64,000 nucleotides of DNA from Bacillota bacterium (GTDB lineage: Bacteria > Bacillota > Clostridia > Christensenellales > SZUA-584), in contig JAEWTW010000026.1 of assembly GCA_023397655.1 (NCBI GenBank), positions 62,001-126,000 of the forward strand, in the 5' to 3' direction. Shown here one piece after another: positions 16,578-24,335 of the stretch. The position numbers were made by a program, and so were the translations under genes. The notes under the pieces are model-generated. The model saw nothing but the letters and a program-made list of their open reading frames with translations, made no database searches and was not told the origin of the DNA. Each line of letters opens with the position of its first letter. Positions within the stretch are counted from its first letter, which is position 1.

Positions 16578-16611
16578 AAAAACGAGGGGCCGATGATTCC
16601 GCCGCCCCTCG
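16578..16611 (-). terminator. Terminator of the surface-protein operon
   Basis: On the minus strand an 8-bp GC-rich stem (CGAGGGGC / GCCCCTCG, 13-nt loop) is followed by TTTTTATAT, 14 bp after the last gene of the operon. Confidence 0.8.
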
Positions 16612-16624
16612 CATATTGTTTCTC

Positions 16625-17695
16625 CTATTCCATCCAGCTTATCATGCCAGTACGGAATCTACCGTTGGTATCGGCAGGTATGACTGTGCTGAACACGCGC
16701 TCGCTGTCCACTCTGACCGTGAGCGTTTTGCCCTGCATACGCCTGGCGAACGATTCTCCCAGCTCAACCATTCCGCTGACGCCGCCGCGCACATGCCTGC
16801 CTTGCAGTTCCACAACCACTTCGTCCTGCTTTCGCTTCAGCTGGCGTATCGTCCGGATTATTTCCTCCTGACCGAGCATGTCTGTGCCGTATACCGTCAC
16901 TGTGACGTTGCGCCACAGCAGCAACCACAGGAGCAGCAGAAGCAAAAGTGCACCCAAAACAGCAACAGGTATCCACCACCACCAAAAAGCCGGTACTGGC
17001 TGCGCCTGCGGGGTCTCCTCTCCGGAAATGCTCTCATCCGGCTGGCCGGCATTGCCATCCGTATTCGGATTGGCCTGAGGCACTTCTTCGCCGGGAATGG
17101 TGTTATCTCCCGTATCAGGAACCGCTTCTCCGTTGCCATTATCACCATCGCCGTCACCGTCATCATCACCGCCACCGCCGCCCGGCTGCGCCTTGCGCGC
17201 CGTTACCGTGGTGATGCCCTGCCATATCACCTCACCGGTAAGCCCTGACCGCACCTGGAACAACAAGTCTGCATCGTAGAGAGTCCGGGTGGCCGCATCA
17301 AATACGTCCGGATCAATCGTAACCACCACGCCATAGCTCCGACCGATATGGTTTTCATCCACGGCAGCAGGCGGACTAAATGACACGGTGTAAGGCAGCA
17401 CTACACCTGTATTGGAACGGGCCGCCATCGTGCCGGGTGTCAGTTCAACGGAAAGCTGTTCGCCTTCACGCAGCAGCAGATCTCCAACAGAAAACTGCCC
17501 CACCAGCACACTCGTATTCGGATAGCGTATCGTTGCATCCGGCGGTAGGGTAAACTCAAAAACAGGCTCCACCGTGCAGGTAACGTCCATACCAACCAAG
17601 CCCGGCTGCCCGGAGGCAGCCGCCGCAGCTAAGGGCAGTACCGTGAGAACAATCAAAGCCGCCAAAACGGCGAAAATCCAACGATTAATCTTCAC
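16625..17695 (-). CDS. Membrane-anchored surface protein with the operon's shared beta domain and a cytoplasmic tail
   Basis: 356 residues, GTG start behind GGAGGGC. In order: signal peptide (1-27); a beta-rich outer domain (about 35-168) whose strands FEFTLPPDATIRYP, LREGEQLSVELTPG and LYDADLLFQV follow the shared domain of the three upstream secreted proteins; a Gly/Asp-rich linker (171-190) and acidic Pro-rich stalk; one membrane segment with four Trp at its edge (about 237-261); and a cytoplasmic domain of 95 residues starting RNVTVTVYGTD. It could anchor or assemble the secreted partners and pass a signal inward; this is inference. It is the last gene of the operon. Confidence 0.75.
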   Translation of the reverse strand: MKINRWIFAVLAALIVLTVLPLAAAAASGQPGLVGMDVTCTVEPVFEFTLPPDATIRYPNTSVLVGQFSVGDLLLREGEQLSVELTPGTMAARSNTGVVLPYTVSFSPPAAVDENHIGRSYGVVVTIDPDVFDAATRTLYDADLLFQVRSGLTGEVIWQGITTVTARKAQPGGGGGDDDGDGDGDNGNGEAVPDTGDNTIPGEEVPQANPNTDGNAGQPDESISGEETPQAQPVPAFWWWWIPVAVLGALLLLLLLWLLLWRNVTVTVYGTDMLGQEEIIRTIRQLKRKQDEVVVELQGRHVRGGVSGMVELGESFARRMQGKTLTVRVDSERVFSTVIPADTNGRFRTGMISWME

Positions 17696-17740
17696 AATAC
17701 GCCCTCCTTTGATGCTCTATCATTCGTCAAACTCATCATC

Positions 17741-18769
17741 CTATTGGTAAGATATTTTAAATGTCATCGTTCCGCTGTAGTTTCCCGCTTTTGTGATTCC
17801 GGCAGTGTCCACCCTGACCTCTCCCGTCTCAATACGCCCGCCGCTGAACGTGGTAAACGAGCCTTCATCTATGATCAAAGCCGGTGCGCTGTTGTATAGC
17901 GTATAAGCCAGCGCAGTAGGACCGTTCATCTCGAAGTCACTGTCGACTGCGACCATGATGCTTTTCCCGCTTTCCAAAGTAACATCCTTTGCTTCCACCG
18001 GGAACGCCTTTGTCTGGATGCCCGTATCTTTTTGCAACGTGCCAAAATCGACAGCAGACGGAATGACAATTGTATACGTGGGATCAACCGCAGCTGTTAC
18101 ATCCGTTTCGGGATCTGTAATGGTGATTGTTTTTATTGCTGTTGCCAAAGCGGGATCCAGCGTATTGGCAATAACGGTAACCGTTCCAGCCTTCAGCGCA
18201 TGCAGCAAACCGGCTTCATCGATCCATGCATAATCTTTCGCATCCGCCCCGCTCATCCAAACCGCCCAAAGAACTTCGTATGTCCCGGCAGGGTCTGTAA
18301 CAGCAGTCATCTGCATTGTGCTGCCCGCTTGCATCGTTGTGTCAGGGCTTTCGATCGTCAGGCTCGAAACGGCTGCAGGCGCTGTACTGGTCACCCGGCC
18401 TGCGAAATCTCCCGGGGTTCCCGACTGCGGAAAGCCGCCTAATATGTAAACTATATCACCCGTGCCCTCAATTTCAATGACGGCATACATGGAATCATAG
18501 CCATTCTTGCAGTATAGACCGCTCGTAATTGTACCTGAAAATGCTCCGCTTACCTCTCCGGTAAATGAAGCGTAATGGCCGGTAAAGCCGTTTATCTGAC
18601 CAGTAATGGTCAGGTTATATGCGCCCGTCACTGAGCCGGTTATCTTACCCGTCTCATCGTTCGTAATTATGCCGCTGACTTCACCGCTGTACGTATCCGC
18701 CAGCGCGGTTACTGCGCTCAATCCAAGTACAAGCGCAATAACCAAAATCATTGACAGCGCTTTTTTCAT
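17741..18769 (-). CDS. Secreted surface protein: Gly-rich repeats, Ig-like (Big2) domain, shared C-terminal beta domain
   Basis: 342 residues. Signal peptide to ALA (about 24); a region of short G-x-V-S/T-G repeats (26-130; SGEVSG, GEVSGAFSGTITSG); a bacterial Ig-like domain (about 136-218; AGSTMQMTAVTDPAG, LKAGTVTVIANT); and the shared domain (about 225-342) beginning AAVDPTYTIVIPSAVDFGTL and ending AGNYSGTMTFKISYQ. There is no LPxTG motif and no C-terminal membrane segment, so the protein is released or held by partners. The start at 18769 follows AAGGATC. Fourth gene of the operon. Confidence 0.75.
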   Translation of the reverse strand: MKKALSMILVIALVLGLSAVTALADTYSGEVSGIITNDETGKITGSVTGAYNLTITGQINGFTGHYASFTGEVSGAFSGTITSGLYCKNGYDSMYAVIEIEGTGDIVYILGGFPQSGTPGDFAGRVTSTAPAAVSSLTIESPDTTMQAGSTMQMTAVTDPAGTYEVLWAVWMSGADAKDYAWIDEAGLLHALKAGTVTVIANTLDPALATAIKTITITDPETDVTAAVDPTYTIVIPSAVDFGTLQKDTGIQTKAFPVEAKDVTLESGKSIMVAVDSDFEMNGPTALAYTLYNSAPALIIDEGSFTTFSGGRIETGEVRVDTAGITKAGNYSGTMTFKISYQ

Positions 18770-18834
18770 TTGCAGATCCTTTCTTAGGCGCAGGCAGACC
18801 CTCATCATCTGGGTCTGCCTGCGCTGCTGCTGCC

Positions 18835-19974
18835 TTATTGATAAGAGATGGTGAACGTCATCGTGTCCAGATAGCTGCCGGCTTTTGTGATCAGGTCGGT
18901 ATCCACCACAACGCTGCCTGCCTGTGTGCCATCGCCGTAGAAGGAGGCAAATGTACCGCCCGTCGTCAGCGGACTCGATCCGCCGTTAAACAACTCATAG
19001 TCAAGCAACACAGTGCCGCTGGCCAGTTTGAAGTCGCTCGCTACGCTTACGTCGATGCTCTTGCCCGCTTCTATAATCACATCCTGAGCTGTGACGTCAA
19101 AAGCCTGAGCCCTGTCTCCCAGGCCTTTTTGCAGCGTCCCGAAATTGACAGCCGCCGGAATCACGATCATATAGGTGGGATCGACAGCAGCCGTCACTTC
19201 GGTGGTTCCGCCGCCAGCCGGAAATGCGATTCCAGCTGATGCATATAAGCGCGGTTCCGTGAGCTGATACTCTACATAAGCGCCGTTGTTGGCTGCACTC
19301 AGCGCTGCGATGTCATCATAAGCGCCTGAGTTCACTCCGGCACCGTTCTTTATGATGGCGAAATCAACCAGATTGCCGCCAAATACGTTCCCTGTAAACA
19401 CACACGTTGAATCCAGGCAAACGACCCAGCCGCGCGTGCCATAGATTTTGTTGTTTTTGATCTGACCAGATGCGCCGCCGTCAATGTATGCTGGCTGACG
19501 CAGCGAACTGATGGTGTTTCTCTCAACCAAAACATTGGTCGCATGGGGAACAATCAGCATGGCGCGGGCAACCTCAGAATCACCCATCACGTACTGTCCG
19601 GTAAAGGAGCAATTCCTGACCACGCAGTTTGCCCTCACATTGACCAGACCCGCCTGAGTGGTTTTATCTGTTTTGGCAACGGTTATGCTGGCTAAGGTTG
19701 AGCCCTGCTGCATATCGAATATAATCACACTGCCGGACACGCTCACCGTTACACCCGGGCTGGCCGTCAGCGTCACGCCTGTCTTGATAACGTACTGTGT
19801 TGTCAAAGACATGTCTGCCGTAATTTTGACGGTATCCCCTGAGCTTGCTGCCGAAAGAGCGCTTTGAAGTTCGGCCGGGGTGCTGACCTCAACCGTTCCT
19901 GCCGCCAGCGCCACCGCAGGAACCATTGCCAACACCATCAGCACTGCCAGTAAAAATACAGTTATCCGTTTCAT
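18835..19974 (-). CDS. Secreted surface protein: beta-helix head plus shared C-terminal domain
   Basis: 379 residues. After the signal peptide (1-24) comes a right-handed beta-helix-like region (about 28-240) with rungs such as GVTLTASPGVTVSVSGSVI, VVRNCSFTG, NVLVERNTISSL and QIKNNKIYG, the pattern of pectate-lyase-like folds that bind or cut polysaccharide. No catalytic set is evident. The shared domain follows (about 258-379; AAVDPTYMIVIPAAVNFGTL to TMTFTISYQ). This last domain is nearly identical to that of the next gene upstream, at DNA level too, while the heads differ. Strong AAGGAG site before the ATG. Confidence 0.75.
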   Translation of the reverse strand: MKRITVFLLAVLMVLAMVPAVALAAGTVEVSTPAELQSALSAASSGDTVKITADMSLTTQYVIKTGVTLTASPGVTVSVSGSVIIFDMQQGSTLASITVAKTDKTTQAGLVNVRANCVVRNCSFTGQYVMGDSEVARAMLIVPHATNVLVERNTISSLRQPAYIDGGASGQIKNNKIYGTRGWVVCLDSTCVFTGNVFGGNLVDFAIIKNGAGVNSGAYDDIAALSAANNGAYVEYQLTEPRLYASAGIAFPAGGGTTEVTAAVDPTYMIVIPAAVNFGTLQKGLGDRAQAFDVTAQDVIIEAGKSIDVSVASDFKLASGTVLLDYELFNGGSSPLTTGGTFASFYGDGTQAGSVVVDTDLITKAGSYLDTMTFTISYQ

Positions 19975-20021
19975 TGGTATTTCTCCTTATCAATGACTTA
20001 TCATCTGTCCGTCATATCCAC

Positions 20022-21263
20022 TTATTGATAAGCGATCGTGAACGTCATCGTATCCAGATAGCTTCCGGCCTTTTCGATCAGGTTGGTATCCACCACAACG
20101 CTGCCTTCATGTGTTCCGTCACCGTCAAAGGATGCAAACATGCCGCCCGTGGTCAGCGCGTCTGCCCCACCGTTGAACAACTCATAATCAAGCTGTATTG
20201 TACCGCTGGTCAGTTTGAAGTTGCTTGCTACGCTTACTACGATGTTCTTGCCCGCTTCAATGACCACATCCTGAGCTGTTACATCGAAATCCTGAGACCT
20301 GTCTCCCAGGCCCTTCTGCAGCGTTCCGAAATTGACAGCCGCGGGAATCACGATCATATAAGTAGGATCGACCGCCGCCGTCACTTCGGTATCGTCCCCT
20401 TCTTTGATGAGTTTGGTGCCAAGCGGCATGCGGTCAAATATCTGCAGCTGCTCATCGGCCAGTTCATCATACAAAATGCTGAAATCGACAGCATTGATAA
20501 TGCCCGGGTTCTTGCTGATGACGCCATACGTGCTGGGCATATAACCCGCATACCATGAGTCGCGGAAATCAATTGTGGTTCCGCCCGTCAAGTTTAGCGT
20601 TCCCGCGCTGACATAAGCGGTGCCGCACGAGATCCAGGCCTGCGTTACCAGCACATTATCGAGCGTCGCTGTTCCAATATCTTTATCAGTGTTTTGGGGA
20701 TTGAAGAATATGCTGCCCGCAAAGAAAGCTGTATAACCTTCCCAATAATCGGTTGCGGAGTCCATGCCGATACCCAACTGAGAACAATAATCTGCATGGC
20801 TGACAATATCGTTGTGAAGGATATCAACATTCCTCAGCGTAAAGTCCTTTCCCATCACCTCAATCGCCTTGTTGGTATCAATTTTCGGACGGATGGTAAG
20901 ATCCTGAATAGTCACGTTATCGCCCCACACCGCGAACATATCCTGGCTGGACCAGTTGCCGTTTCTGGATACGACAGAACTGGTTATTACGGTAGCAGGC
21001 CCCGCACCATTAATCGTAATACCGCTCGCCGTAATGGGGAAATACCACCCCGTCTGCCCGCCGGCGCTGATCGTTGTATTGCGGCTGATGTCATATTCGC
21101 CCGCAGCTATGTTCCATGTCTGATTCGGCAGCTGATTCGTTATTGCCGCCATAAGCTCGGCTGACGTTGAAATATCCACTGTTTCGCCGTCTGCGAGAGC
21201 CACCGTTGGCACCAGTGCCATCACCATCAAAAGAGCCAGTAAAATAATGAGTCCCTTTTTCAT
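20022..21263 (-). CDS. Secreted surface protein: second beta-helix head plus shared C-terminal domain
   Basis: 413 residues; start at 21263 behind AAGGAG. Signal peptide (about 1-24), then a beta-helix-like head (about 30-285) with rungs GITINGAGPATVITSSVVS, NVTIQDLTIRP, FTLRNVDILHNDI and TATLDNVLVTQAWI, different in detail from the downstream paralogue. The shared domain ends the protein (AAVDPTYMIVIPAAVNFGTL to TMTFTIAYQ). The pair of paralogues with swapped heads on a fixed tail suggests modular diversification of a surface structure. No cell-wall sorting signal is seen. Confidence 0.75.
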   Translation of the reverse strand: MKKGLIILLALLMVMALVPTVALADGETVDISTSAELMAAITNQLPNQTWNIAAGEYDISRNTTISAGGQTGWYFPITASGITINGAGPATVITSSVVSRNGNWSSQDMFAVWGDNVTIQDLTIRPKIDTNKAIEVMGKDFTLRNVDILHNDIVSHADYCSQLGIGMDSATDYWEGYTAFFAGSIFFNPQNTDKDIGTATLDNVLVTQAWISCGTAYVSAGTLNLTGGTTIDFRDSWYAGYMPSTYGVISKNPGIINAVDFSILYDELADEQLQIFDRMPLGTKLIKEGDDTEVTAAVDPTYMIVIPAAVNFGTLQKGLGDRSQDFDVTAQDVVIEAGKNIVVSVASNFKLTSGTIQLDYELFNGGADALTTGGMFASFDGDGTHEGSVVVDTNLIEKAGSYLDTMTFTIAYQ

Positions 21264-21332
21264 TTGTTTGTCTCCTTGCATATATTCGGCAGCGTGACAG
21301 CTGTCGTTATTTTATATATAAAACGCTGCCGG

Positions 21333-22157
21333 CTACTGCGCGATCAGCGTAATCTTCACCTCGGCTCCATTCATCGGGTTTAATTCCTCAAGGCTGTAGG
21401 TGCTGTATTTAATGATGGCGCCGTATTCGCCCGGCTCCAGCGCTTTGTTCAGGCTGATGTCATAAATCCCCTTGCCCGGTTCCACCATTTTGGATTTATA
21501 CAGCTCTGTACCGTCGTCCAGCAGCAGACTGATTTCGAAATAACACGGGTTGCCCTCCGGGTTCTGGAAGTTCACCTTCACGTCCGTTTTATTTGCGTCC
21601 ACTGTGATGCTCTTGTAACCGGGAATCGCAATGCCGGGAACCACACCACCAGTGTCCTGCGGCCTCGCGCCTTCCCAGTCCACCGCGCCTTCCTCCAGCT
21701 CCAGCTGCTTGCCCGCTTCCGCAACCTGCTCATCCGGCACTGAGGCCACCTGCTGAAGCTTGTCCATGTTCAGCGCGAACACCACCCCCGCCGCCATTAG
21801 CACGAGGAAGGCAGCCAGTATCCCAAGGCGCGCCGGAACAGCGCTTTTGAGAAGCGCCACGTAGCGGTCCTCCCCCACGGCCAGATACCCTTTTTCGTGA
21901 TAGAGCAACCGGTTATGGGATTTATAGGCATATACAGGTCTTTTTCTTTTTCCCTCCAGTACGCCGACAGTTGTCTTTTTGCTTCCGGGAACGAATTCCG
22001 CGACACGCTCAAAGTCCTGACCGGGATAGAGGCTTTTCATTTGTTTTTTGGTGTAGCATTTGATTTGATGGCCGCCGCTCTGATACCGTCCGCCGTAGTT
22101 CTTTCTCGGCTGATGCTCCAGTATCTGATGCGAAGGCAATTGTGATTGCTTGTCCAT
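21333..22157 (-). CDS. Single-pass membrane protein heading the surface-protein operon
   Basis: 274 residues, type II topology. A basic cytoplasmic part (1-108; HQIKCYTKKQMKSLYPGQDF, LLYHEKGYLAVGEDRYVALL), one membrane helix (about 111-130, LGILAAFLVLMAAGVVFALN), a Glu-rich spacer, and an outer beta domain (about 170-274; SITVDANKTDVKVNFQNPEG, ALEPGEYGAIIKYSTYSLEE). The outer domain is not obviously the same as the shared module. It is the first gene after the cyclic di-GMP riboswitch, with an AGAAAGGAAC ribosome site. A scaffold or assembly factor for the secreted proteins is a reasonable guess. No named family recognised. Confidence 0.7.
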   Translation of the reverse strand: MDKQSQLPSHQILEHQPRKNYGGRYQSGGHQIKCYTKKQMKSLYPGQDFERVAEFVPGSKKTTVGVLEGKRKRPVYAYKSHNRLLYHEKGYLAVGEDRYVALLKSAVPARLGILAAFLVLMAAGVVFALNMDKLQQVASVPDEQVAEAGKQLELEEGAVDWEGARPQDTGGVVPGIAIPGYKSITVDANKTDVKVNFQNPEGNPCYFEISLLLDDGTELYKSKMVEPGKGIYDISLNKALEPGEYGAIIKYSTYSLEELNPMNGAEVKITLIAQ

Positions 22158-22229
22158 GTTTTGTTCCTTTCTGTAAATTTGGCTCTATATCAGCACAAGT
22201 CCCAAGGCTTGCGCAACGAACAAAAATGA

Positions 22230-22267
22230 CCCAAAAATAAAAGCCGCACTCATAAAATGAGGCGGCT
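22230..22267 (-). terminator. Riboswitch terminator hairpin
   Basis: AGCCGCCTCAT pairs with ATGAGTGCGGCT (11 bp, one bulge, 3-nt loop) and is followed on the minus strand by TTTTATTTTT. It lies between the promoter and the first gene, so it acts as an attenuator. Confidence 0.85.
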
Positions 22268-22350
22268 GAACGATCATGGCGCAATGTAATATTACGCTTT
22301 AGACTTCTCGCTTTGCGTCCCCGGCTTTCGCGCAGGTTTGCTTTTCACAA
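22230..22350 (-). promoter_or_regulatory. Cyclic di-GMP-I (GEMM) riboswitch with terminator, controlling the surface-protein operon
   Basis: On the minus strand the GEMM-I signature is complete: GCAAACC (22341-22335), a GAAA tetraloop hairpin, GGGGACGCAAAGC (22322-22310), then the receptor segment TCTAAAGCG, a variable loop, GCCATGATCG and CAGCCGCC at the 3' end. That last conserved block is also the 5' arm of the terminator at 22230-22267, so aptamer folding and terminator compete. Binding of cyclic di-GMP should therefore favour read-through (an ON switch); this is inferred from the overlap. The first gene starts 73 bp beyond the terminator. Confidence 0.88.
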
Positions 22351-22490
22351 CAAATAAAGGCTTATAGTTTGCCAAAATGATTCCCCCACTCAAAAATATA
22401 AATACCCCGAAAAAAATCAAATAATGGACAATAACTTACGTTCACATAATGGATGACATTATCTTTTGCTGTTATATTTTTCTTAATTGT

Positions 22491-22519
22491 ATACTAACAT
22501 AGGCTTTATGGCGTGTCAA
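22491..22519 (-). promoter_or_regulatory. Promoter of the riboswitch and surface-protein operon
   Basis: Minus-strand TTGACA, 17-bp spacer, TAGTAT. The transcript would start near 22484, giving a leader of about 130 nt before the aptamer. The leader holds a palindrome ATAATG-N5-CATTAT (22447-22463) of unknown use. Confidence 0.6.
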
Positions 22520-22570
22520 TGTAATATGCCCTGCATTTTTTTATTCTTGATGCTATTTTAACATAAAACA

Positions 22571-22593
22571 ATAAGACCCTATGAGGGTCTTAT
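22571..22593 (-). terminator. Terminator of the CBS-domain gene
   Basis: ATAAGACCCT / AGGGTCTTAT, a perfect 10-bp stem with 3-nt loop, followed on the minus strand by TGTTTTATG. It lies 77 bp after the CBS gene stop. Confidence 0.75.
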
Positions 22594-22669
22594 GATCATG
22601 TTAGATATATGCTGCTGGCTACTGAAAAAGAGCCAAATGTGCGTAGGCTCTATCCGTATTTTGATACGC

Positions 22670-23083
22670 CTATTCGCTCTTTGGGTGCGTCTTGTCGTAG
22701 TAATACTGCATGATATCACCGCGGGTCACAATGCCGATAAACAGCCCCCGGTCGTCAGTGACTGGGATAAAGTTCTGACTCATCGCCATCAGCAGCAGAT
22801 CGTCAATATCCGCATTCACGTTGACCGGCATGTTCTGCCGACCCTTTAGAATGTCTTTGACAAGATACGTCTCCCGTGCATGGTTGTCGTATGCCTCATT
22901 GCCGAGTATCGCCCAAAGCAGGTCACCCTCTCTCAGCGTACCTGCATATCCGCCGTCTCTGTTGATTACAGGAATGGCAGCGTAACCATAGTGCTTCATC
23001 TTCTCCAGCGCCTGCCTGAGCGTTGAGTCTTCAAAAATGTATGCCAGGTCAACCTTTGGCTTCAAAAAAAACAATATATTCAT
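22670..23083 (-). CDS. CBS-domain pair protein
   Basis: 137 residues, a single Bateman module. Two CBS motifs are visible: LRQALEKMKHYGYAAIPVIN with GTLREGDLLWA, and IDDLLLMAMSQNFIPVTDDR with GIVTRGDIMQYY. It resembles small stand-alone CBS proteins of Firmicutes such as DarB/CbpB of Bacillus, which bind cyclic di-AMP; ligand binding here (adenine nucleotide or cyclic dinucleotide) is inferred from the fold alone. Monocistronic, with its own terminator. It is not in the riboswitch operon although it is transcribed in the same direction. Confidence 0.8.
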   Translation of the reverse strand: MNILFFLKPKVDLAYIFEDSTLRQALEKMKHYGYAAIPVINRDGGYAGTLREGDLLWAILGNEAYDNHARETYLVKDILKGRQNMPVNVNADIDDLLLMAMSQNFIPVTDDRGLFIGIVTRGDIMQYYYDKTHPKSE

Positions 23084-23272
23084 CTGGTATCCGTTTTCTT
23101 TTATCTGTGATACGTTCTGTTCATAGGTATCATATCACACATACTCTGCCTGTATCAACAACGATGTCCTTCAATAATTCAGTTTATGTTTTTTAAGGTG
23201 ATAACACTGAAAATTGTAACGATATATTTAAATCCGAATGCAAAAAAATTTAGTTTTATGGATAAAAAACTG

Positions 23273-23300
23273 TTTCACAAGTGGTATTTTCTGTTATAAT
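23273..23300 (+). promoter_or_regulatory. Promoter of the ComFB-like gene
   Basis: TTTCAC, 16-bp spacer, TATAAT preceded by TGT (extended -10). It points toward the gene at 23361. Confidence 0.55.
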
Positions 23301-23360
23301 ACATACGGACTAAGAAAAATATGGTGCTTATAGAAGGCCTGTTATGGGAGTTGTATCTCA

Positions 23361-23645
23361 ATGGCAAATATGATCCCGAAAAACATCATGGAAGATCTAG
23401 TGGAATGCAAAATCAACGAGCTGATGCGCAGCGCCGGTATGTGCAACTGTGAACGGTGCCATGCAGATATCAAGGCGCTCGCTTTGAACAATCTACCGCC
23501 CCGCTATGTCGTCAGCGTCAGCGGCGACGTCTATTCGCATTTTGAAGCTATGAACGTGCAGATACAGGTCAATATCACCGCCGCCGTCGCCAGCGCCATA
23601 AGGATTGTACGCAACAGCCCGCACCACGGCGAGGAATATGCGTAG
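23361..23645 (+). CDS. ComFB-like protein, possible cyclic dinucleotide receptor
   Basis: 94 residues. The family pattern is clear: NIMEDLVECKINELMRSAG, a CNCERCHADI segment with three Cys that may bind metal, then ALALNNLPPRYVVSVSGDVY. In Bacillus the comFB gene lies in the late competence operon, and recent work describes ComFB proteins as cyclic di-GMP/di-AMP receptors. Here the gene stands alone, 1 kb from a cyclic di-GMP riboswitch and with no competence genes nearby, which fits a signalling role better than DNA uptake. ATG 23361 follows GGAG; a second ATG at 23370 is possible. Confidence 0.8.
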   Translation: MANMIPKNIMEDLVECKINELMRSAGMCNCERCHADIKALALNNLPPRYVVSVSGDVYSHFEAMNVQIQVNITAAVASAIRIVRNSPHHGEEYA

Positions 23646-23648
23646 AGC

Positions 23649-24314
23649 TCAGCACCATCTGACCACAGATTCGACCGGCTGGCGCGTTTTGGGGCGCGGT
23701 TCCGCCGCGCGATAGCCAAAACCCGCCATCACTGCGATACCAAAACGCGACAGATCCAGTAATCCTTCCTCCGCCAGTATGTGCTCCGCTTCACTCTGTA
23801 CAAAGCCCTCCACCGGGCATGAGTCTACACCCAGCAGCGCCGCTGCAGTCATCATATTTGCCAAAGCGATGTAGCACTGTTTACACGCCCAGTCGAAAAC
23901 CGCGCGGTCACTCTCCAGCAGCTGAAAGTCATTTCTCATGAAATTTTCGTATTTACGCCCTCGCTGCTCCTGCACATCCGACGGAAGCTTATGTACATCC
24001 TCCATGATATGCCGGATATAGCCCGAATCATACATCATGTCCGCTTTTTTACGTGCCAGCAGCACCACAAAATGGCTCGCTCCGTTGAAGCAATTTTGTG
24101 CGCCCCAACACACGGGCCGCAGCTTTTCCCACAGCATCCGGTTTTCCAGCACCAGAAACTTCCACGGCTCAAATCCGAAGGAGCTGGGCGACAGTCGCCC
24201 GGCCTCCAGTATCACCGAAAAATCCTCATCGGACACAGCTTTTAACGCATCGAACCGCTTGCATGCATGCCGGAACATCCACGTGTCCAATACCAGCTTT
24301 CTTCTGTCCTCCAT
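23649..24314 (-). CDS. Nitroreductase-family flavoprotein
   Basis: 221 residues. The N-terminal FMN-binding stretch RHACKRFDALKAVSDEDF (the R-x-x-x-R/K-F pattern) and EAGRLSPSSFGFEPWKFLV are typical of NfsB/NfnB-like enzymes; the end GIAVMAGFGYRAAEPRPKTRQP contains the usual GY region with a phosphate-binding Arg/Lys. It should use FMN and NAD(P)H to reduce nitro or quinone-like compounds, though the real substrate is unknown. It is second in a two-gene unit after the zincin-like peptidase gene. Confidence 0.85.
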   Translation of the reverse strand: MEDRRKLVLDTWMFRHACKRFDALKAVSDEDFSVILEAGRLSPSSFGFEPWKFLVLENRMLWEKLRPVCWGAQNCFNGASHFVVLLARKKADMMYDSGYIRHIMEDVHKLPSDVQEQRGRKYENFMRNDFQLLESDRAVFDWACKQCYIALANMMTAAALLGVDSCPVEGFVQSEAEHILAEEGLLDLSRFGIAVMAGFGYRAAEPRPKTRQPVESVVRWC

Positions 24315-24335
24315 CGTTGGCCCCCTCCTGATTAA

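Noticed and set aside
22292..22375. A 27-codon TTG-start reading frame on the minus strand that ends just before a terminator
   Set aside because: It lies exactly over the conserved cyclic di-GMP-I aptamer; the bases are explained by the RNA structure.
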